This document shows positions 59,372 to 64,000 of a stretch of DNA of 64,000 nt, one piece after another. Position numbers and translations under genes: made by a program. Numbering within the stretch: position 1 is the first letter of the stretch; every line of letters begins with the position of its first letter. Under the pieces are notes generated by a model. It ran no database searches. It saw only the letters and a list, made by a program, of their open reading frames with translations, and had not been told where the DNA came from. Origin of the DNA: Spirochaeta africana DSM 8902 (lineage in GTDB: Bacteria; Spirochaetota; Spirochaetia; DSM-27196; DSM-8902); NCBI RefSeq assembly GCF_000242595.2, contig NC_017098.1, positions 1,302,001-1,366,000 on the forward strand. The letters run 5' to 3'.

Positions 59372-60589
59372 ATGAGTCACCGAGATCCAGCCTTTCTGAA
59401 GGCGATTCCCAAAACCGATCTGCATGTGCATCTGGACGGCAGTTTGCGCATTCCTACCCTGATAGAGCTGGCCGAGACGGCTGGGGTTGAGCTGCCGGCT
59501 CGTGACGAGGCGGGGCTGCGCAGACTGGTGTTCAAGGACAGCTATGCCAGTCTCGAGGAGTATCTGCAGGGTTTTGCCCTGACCACGGCGGTGATGCAGA
59601 CCCGCGAGGCGCTGCATCGGATCAGCTATGAGCTGATGATGGATAATGCGGCCGAGGGGGTGCGGTACATCGAGGTGCGATTTGCGCCGCAGCTGCTGAT
59701 CTCCGACCGGTTGAGCTTTCGTCAGGTTATGCAGGCGGTGGACGACGGGCTGCGACAGGCCCGGGACGAACTGAATGCGGGCTGTGGCGAGGACGAGCCG
59801 CCGTACGAATACGGAATTATCGCCTGTGCCATGCGGTTTTTTACCCGGGATTTCTCCCCCTATTACCGTGATTTCTGGCAGGTTCATCAATTTTCGACAC
59901 CGAAAGAGATTATCCGGATGGCTGGTGTGGAGCTGGCCAAGGCGGTGAACCGGCTGCGTCGGGAAACCGACATCCAGGTGGTGGCCTTTGATCTGGCCGG
60001 GGCCGAGTACGGCTACCCGGCTGCCGATCACGCCGAGGCTTACGGCCTGGTGCACAAGGGGTTTCTCTGCAAGACGGTGCATGCGGGCGAGGCCTTCGGA
60101 CCGGAAAGTATCTTTCAGGCGGTTACCGAGCTGCATGCCGATCGGATCGGGCACGGGCTGCATCTGTTCGATCCGGATATGATAACCAGCCCGGACATTG
60201 AAGATCCGCAGCGGTATGTCGAGGATCTGGTAAATTACCTGGCTGATCGTCGGATTACGATCGAGGTGTGTCTGACCAGCAACATGCAGACTACACCGGC
60301 GATGCGCGATTTGCGTAACCATTCCCTGGCGCGAATGCTGGATCACAACCTGTCGGTGAGCTTCTGCACTGACAACCGGCTGGTGTCCAATACCACGGTC
60401 ACCAACGAGCTGCAGCTGGCGCTGGATACATTTGATTTTGATGCGCATACCCTGCGCAACTGCATTGTCTATGGTTTCAAGCGGTCGTTTTTTTATCATC
60501 CCTATACCGAGAAGCGTCGCTATGTGCGCAGCGTTATCGATTACTATCAGCGTATTGCTGCCAGATACGGGGTAAAGGAGCAAGTATGA
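59372..60589 (+). CDS. add: Adenosine deaminase
   Basis: A 405-residue zinc amidohydrolase converting (deoxy)adenosine to (deoxy)inosine. Visible: zinc HxH in TDLHVHLDGSL, the catalytic His-Glu region KTVHAGEAFGP, DRIGHGL, and CTDNRLVSNTTVTNEL, in which the usual TDDP is TDNR as in a known bacterial subgroup. It is longer than the ~330 of E. coli Add, with an insertion around residues 130-160. ATG 59372 has AAGGAC seven bases upstream; earlier in-frame starts (59351, 59309) are less likely. The stop overlaps the PNP start as ATGA. Confidence 0.92.
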   Translation: MSHRDPAFLKAIPKTDLHVHLDGSLRIPTLIELAETAGVELPARDEAGLRRLVFKDSYASLEEYLQGFALTTAVMQTREALHRISYELMMDNAAEGVRYIEVRFAPQLLISDRLSFRQVMQAVDDGLRQARDELNAGCGEDEPPYEYGIIACAMRFFTRDFSPYYRDFWQVHQFSTPKEIIRMAGVELAKAVNRLRRETDIQVVAFDLAGAEYGYPAADHAEAYGLVHKGFLCKTVHAGEAFGPESIFQAVTELHADRIGHGLHLFDPDMITSPDIEDPQRYVEDLVNYLADRRITIEVCLTSNMQTTPAMRDLRNHSLARMLDHNLSVSFCTDNRLVSNTTVTNELQLALDTFDFDAHTLRNCIVYGFKRSFFYHPYTEKRRYVRSVIDYYQRIAARYGVKEQV

Positions 60590-61416
60590 ACGGCATGAAG
60601 GAACACCTGCAGCATACCGTAGCAACCCTGCGTGACTATGGGGATTTTCGTCCCGAGGTCGGCCTGGTGCTGGGCAGCGGTCTGGGTGGCCTGGTTGATC
60701 TGATGGAGGTAACCGCCGCGATTCCCTACCGGGATATCCCGCATTTTGCCGAGTCGACGGTGGCCGGGCACTCCGGGCGGCTGGTGTTCGGCCGGATCGG
60801 GGCGGTGCCGGTGGTGGCGATGCAGGGGCGCTTCCATTACTACGAGGGGCACCCGATGCGGTCGCTGGCCTATCCGATCGCCTGCATGCGGGAGCTGGGG
60901 GTCACCAGGCTGGTGGTCAGTAACTCGGCTGGTGGTCTGAACCCCGGGTTTGTGCCGGGGGATCTGATGCTGATCAGTGATCATATAAATCTGTTTGGCG
61001 ACAACCCGCTTATCGGTTTGAATGATGATGAGCTGGGCCCGCGCTTCCCGGACATGACCGCCCCCTACGATCCCGGGTTGATGGCGCGCGCCGATGGTGC
61101 CGCCGCGGCGCTGGGGTTCGAGTTCCGGCGGGGGGTGTATGCCGGGGTTACCGGGCCGAATTACGAGACTGCTGCGGAGATTCGCTATCTGCGTACCATT
61201 GGCGCCGATGCGGTGGGGATGTCCACAGTGCCGGAGGTGATTGCCGCCCGCTATCTGGGGCTGCAGGTGCTGGGGATTACTTGCATAACCAACATGGCTA
61301 CCGGTATTGCGGAAACCCCGCATTCCCATGCGGAGGTGGTCAAGACCGCACAGGCGGCAGCAGACCGGTTCTGTCGGGTGGTAATGGAGATCGTTGCCGG
61401 CCTGGAGGGAGCGTAG
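60586..61416 (+). CDS. punA: Purine nucleoside phosphorylase (class II PNP type)
   Basis: A 276-residue phosphorylase splitting purine nucleosides into base and ribose 1-phosphate. Motifs: VGLVLGSGLGGL with the phosphate-binding loop, GHSGRLVFG, MQGRFHYYEGHPM, VSNSAGGLNPGFVPGDLMLI, VYAGVTGPNYETAAEIR and VGMSTVPEVIAARYLGLQVLGITCITNMATG. This matches the trimeric PNP family, which uses guanosine and inosine. AAAGGAG precedes the ATG. Together with adenosine deaminase it salvages imported nucleosides. Confidence 0.96.
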   Translation: MNGMKEHLQHTVATLRDYGDFRPEVGLVLGSGLGGLVDLMEVTAAIPYRDIPHFAESTVAGHSGRLVFGRIGAVPVVAMQGRFHYYEGHPMRSLAYPIACMRELGVTRLVVSNSAGGLNPGFVPGDLMLISDHINLFGDNPLIGLNDDELGPRFPDMTAPYDPGLMARADGAAAALGFEFRRGVYAGVTGPNYETAAEIRYLRTIGADAVGMSTVPEVIAARYLGLQVLGITCITNMATGIAETPHSHAEVVKTAQAAADRFCRVVMEIVAGLEGA

Positions 61417-61417
61417 T

Positions 61418-62941
61418 ATGGAATATGTCGTAGAGATGCAGGGGATACGCAAGGCCTTCCCCGGTATTCTCGCCAACGATGACATCACCCTGCAGCTGAG
61501 AAAGGGTGAGATACATGCCCTGCTGGGCGAGAATGGTGCCGGCAAATCAACCCTGATGAGTATCCTGTTCGGATTGTATCAGGCCGATGCCGGCCGTATC
61601 CTGGTGCGGGGCAGCGAGGTCGAGATCGCCAACCCGACCGCTGCGACCAACCTTGGCATCGGGATGGTGCATCAGCACTTCAAACTGGTACAGAATTTTA
61701 CCGTAACCGAGAATATCGTGCTGGGTCTGGAGCCGCATCGCTTCGGGGTGCTGAACATGCAGCAGGCCGAACAGCGGGTTGCCGAGCTGTCGCGGCGCTA
61801 CAATCTGAATGTCGAGCCACGCGCCAGGATCGAGGATATCTCGGTCGGGATGCAGCAGCGTGTCGAGATTCTGAAGATGCTGTACCGGGACGCCGAGGTG
61901 CTGATCTTTGACGAGCCCACCGCGGTACTTACACCGCAGGAGATCCTGGATCTGATGCAGATCATGCGGGATCTGATTGCCGAGGGCAAGTCGATAATCC
62001 TGATTACCCACAAGCTGAAGGAGATCAAGGCGATAGCCGAACGCTGTACGGTGATTCGCCGCGGCCGCTATATCGGAACGGTCGAGGTGGCGGCCACCAG
62101 CGAGGCGCAGATGGCGCAGATGATGGTCGGGCGCGAGGTGTCTTTCCATGTGGACAAGCAGCCCCGGCAGCCTGGTGAGGTTGTCCTGGAGATCCGTGAT
62201 CTGGCGGTGCAGGATTCCCGCAAGCTGCCGGCGGTCAAGGGGGTGTCCTTGCAGCTGCGGCGTGGTGAGATCCTGGGGCTGGCCGGGGTGGACGGCAACG
62301 GCCAGACCGAACTGGTCGAGGCGCTGATCGGGCTGCGCCGGGTCGAGAGCGGCAGTATTATTCTGGATGGCAGGGATATTACCAATGCCGGGATTCGCCA
62401 GCGGATCGAGCAGGGGATTGCGCATATTCCGGAGGATCGGCAGAAGCGGGGGCTGGTGCTTGACTACAGCCTTGAGGAGAATCTGGTGCTCTCTACCCAT
62501 CGGAAGCCTCCGTTTGCTCGCTGGGGACTGCTGCAGTTCCCGGCGATTCGCGCCCACGCCGATCGGATACGCCAGGCGTTTGATGTCCGGACCGCAAAAG
62601 GTGTGGGGGTCAAAGCACGCACTATGTCCGGCGGGAATCAGCAGAAGGCGATTATCGGACGCGAGGTGGATCATTCACCCCTGGTGCTGGTAGCGGTGCA
62701 GCCGACCCGCGGGCTGGATGTTGGCAGCATTGCCTATATTCACCGGCGTCTGGTGGAGAATCGCGAAGCGGGGAAGGCGGTGCTGCTGGTGTCCCTGGAA
62801 CTGGACGAGATACTGGATCTTTCCGACCGTATCGCGGTTATCAATCACGGCGAGATTGTCGGTGAGGTCGAGGCGGCGGCTACCAACGAGTATGAGGTAG
62901 GTCTGATGATGGCCGGGGTTCACAAGGAGAGCACTTCATGA
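61418..62941 (+). CDS. Nucleoside ABC transporter ATP-binding protein (two ABC domains)
   Basis: A 507-residue duplicated ATPase of the NupO/BmpC-associated type. Domain 1: Walker A GENGAGKST, signature ISVGMQQRVEI (diverged LSGGQ), Walker B VLIFDEPTAVLTP. Domain 2: GVDGNGQTEL in place of a canonical Walker A, signature MSGGNQQKAI, and VLVAVQPTRGLDVGS. Such asymmetry is standard in this family. GGAGGG precedes ATG 61418. The stop overlaps the permease start as ATGA. Confidence 0.93.
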   Translation: MEYVVEMQGIRKAFPGILANDDITLQLRKGEIHALLGENGAGKSTLMSILFGLYQADAGRILVRGSEVEIANPTAATNLGIGMVHQHFKLVQNFTVTENIVLGLEPHRFGVLNMQQAEQRVAELSRRYNLNVEPRARIEDISVGMQQRVEILKMLYRDAEVLIFDEPTAVLTPQEILDLMQIMRDLIAEGKSIILITHKLKEIKAIAERCTVIRRGRYIGTVEVAATSEAQMAQMMVGREVSFHVDKQPRQPGEVVLEIRDLAVQDSRKLPAVKGVSLQLRRGEILGLAGVDGNGQTELVEALIGLRRVESGSIILDGRDITNAGIRQRIEQGIAHIPEDRQKRGLVLDYSLEENLVLSTHRKPPFARWGLLQFPAIRAHADRIRQAFDVRTAKGVGVKARTMSGGNQQKAIIGREVDHSPLVLVAVQPTRGLDVGSIAYIHRRLVENREAGKAVLLVSLELDEILDLSDRIAVINHGEIVGEVEAAATNEYEVGLMMAGVHKESTS

Positions 62942-64000
62942 GGCTGCGCATCAATAGAGAGTTTTTAATCGGGTTGATCACGGTAGCCCTCGGGTTGATT
63001 GCCGGTGCACTGCTGATGCTGCTGACCGGGCATGATCCGGTGCGGGGGTATCGCTTTCTGTTTGCCGGTAGTTTGATGAACATCGAGCGGATCGGGAATA
63101 CCCTGGCTATGGCAACCCCGCTGATCCTGACCGGGCTGTCGGTCGGGTTTGCCTTTCGCACCGGGCTGTTCAATATCGGGGCCTCGGGTCAGGTGCTGAT
63201 GGGCGGGCTGGCGGCCACTATTATCGGGCTGACCGTGCCCCTGCCGCGCCCCCTGCTGCTGAGTGTGATGGCACTCGGCGCGACAGCTGGCGGGGCTTTG
63301 TGGGGGCTGGTCCCCGGTTTGCTCAAGGCTCGCTACAACGTGCATGAGGTTGTCGCAACCATCATGATGAACTGGATTGCCTACTGGGTGACCTACTACA
63401 CCATCCGTAATCACTTCAGTCGTGCCGGACTGGCTACCGAGTCACGCCGGCTGGGGCGTGCAGCCTCTCTGCAAACCGACTGGTTGAGCAATCTGTTCAA
63501 TGGATCCTATATCAATCTCGGCATCTTTGTGGCGCTGGCTGCGGTGGTGATCGTGGCGATTATCCTGAACCGAACGGTGCTGGGATTCCAGCTGAAAGCG
63601 GTAGGCTTTAACCGCTTCGCGGCCGAGAATGCCGGGATCAGTGTAAACCGCAATATCGTGCTGTCGATGATGATTGCCGGCGGGCTTTCCGGGCTGGCCG
63701 GGCTTACCTTCTACACCGGCTATGCGGTGAACATGGAGATCGGCAGGATGCCGGCAATCGGGTTTGACGGTATTGCGGTAGCCCTGCTGGGTGCCTCCTC
63801 GCCGTTCGGTATCCTGGGGGCGGCCTTGTTCTTCGGTATTTTGCAGTCAGGGAAGGGCTTTATGAGCGCGATGACCGCCATTCCGCCGGAGATCGGCGAC
63901 ACGATCATCGCCTCGATCATCTATTTTGCGGCAACTGCGGTGCTTATCCGCAAGCTTATTGCGTATTGGGCTCAGCGCCTGGCACCAGAGAAGGGAGACG
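62938..64000 (+). CDS. Nucleoside ABC transporter permease, 3' end beyond the window
   Basis: The first 354 codons of a membrane protein with at least eight hydrophobic segments, of the branched-chain amino acid/ribose permease superfamily (NupP type). Characteristic stretches are GLSVGFAFRTGLFNIGASGQVLMGGL, NVHEVVATIMMNWIAYW and IGFDGIAVALLGASSPFGILGAALFF. The predicted full length is around 360-380 residues, so only the last residues are missing. A second permease (NupQ type) is expected just beyond the window. Confidence 0.93.
   Translation, partial: MRLRINREFLIGLITVALGLIAGALLMLLTGHDPVRGYRFLFAGSLMNIERIGNTLAMATPLILTGLSVGFAFRTGLFNIGASGQVLMGGLAATIIGLTVPLPRPLLLSVMALGATAGGALWGLVPGLLKARYNVHEVVATIMMNWIAYWVTYYTIRNHFSRAGLATESRRLGRAASLQTDWLSNLFNGSYINLGIFVALAAVVIVAIILNRTVLGFQLKAVGFNRFAAENAGISVNRNIVLSMMIAGGLSGLAGLTFYTGYAVNMEIGRMPAIGFDGIAVALLGASSPFGILGAALFFGILQSGKGFMSAMTAIPPEIGDTIIASIIYFAATAVLIRKLIAYWAQRLAPEKGD

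Overview
The window is a high-GC (roughly 57-58%) bacterial chromosome segment with dense coding and many ATGA overlaps. I infer a free-living, probably halophilic or alkaliphilic, facultatively or strictly anaerobic spirochaete of the Spirochaeta type. Supporting points are a long PPi-dependent phosphofructokinase, a BMP/TmpC-like purine nucleoside lipoprotein with its ABC transporter, class II photolyase, an osmoprotectant ABC system under a MarR regulator, a flavodiiron protein beside a hemerythrin chemoreceptor, and several lipoproteins. The taxon is an inference; no rRNA is present.

Layout. 1-2206 (minus): oligoendopeptidase F (cut by the window edge), rdgB and a divergent sigma-70-like protein. 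2432-3880 (minus): nrnA and an anchored hypothetical protein. 4016-10578 (minus): a protein quality-control block tig-clpP-clpX-lon with argF last. 10641-11189 (minus): a five-tRNA operon (His, Arg, Lys, Leu, Gly) with its own promoter and terminator. 11226-13478: rarA with a methyltransferase-like C-terminal domain. 13564-16505: a secreted protein and a lipoprotein of unknown function; 16533-17666: a coiled-coil protein. 17823-22407: a sugar ABC transporter with a strong promoter, a LacI-type operator and a downstream LacI regulator. 22510-27180: HMA protein, histidine phosphatase, ABC-F ATPase, photolyase. 26686-28919: an NtrC-type activator, then a 380-bp non-coding island with two palindromes, a near-perfect sigma-54 promoter and a probable small RNA, then a CheY-like protein. 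29063-36818: TPR protein, ackA, DUF2779 protein, yhbY, a large TPR-GGDEF protein and a MarR regulator divergent from proVWX (37078-40164). 40250-45945: membrane protein, hemW, pfp, pullulanase. 45942-47281: an insertion sequence. 47278-50403 (minus): an iron-uptake operon with a nicotianamine-synthase-like methyltransferase, a methyltransferase-FeoA fusion and FeoB. 50545-57857: manA, DUF188 protein, flavodiiron protein, a miniature element sharing the IS termini, MCP-hemerythrin, TraB/GumN lipoprotein and asnS. 58138-64000: purine nucleoside capture, uptake and salvage (BMP lipoprotein, adenosine deaminase, PNP, ABC ATPase, permease cut by the window edge).

The most unusual features are: (1) the sigma-54 island with a candidate sRNA; (2) a recurring promoter layout in which a -10 box ends exactly six bases before a start codon that has no Shine-Dalgarno sequence, predicting leaderless mRNAs for about nine genes; (3) the methyltransferase/FeoA-fusion/FeoB operon; (4) an IS whose termini supply the stop codons of both flanking convergent genes, plus a related miniature element 6.4 kb away.
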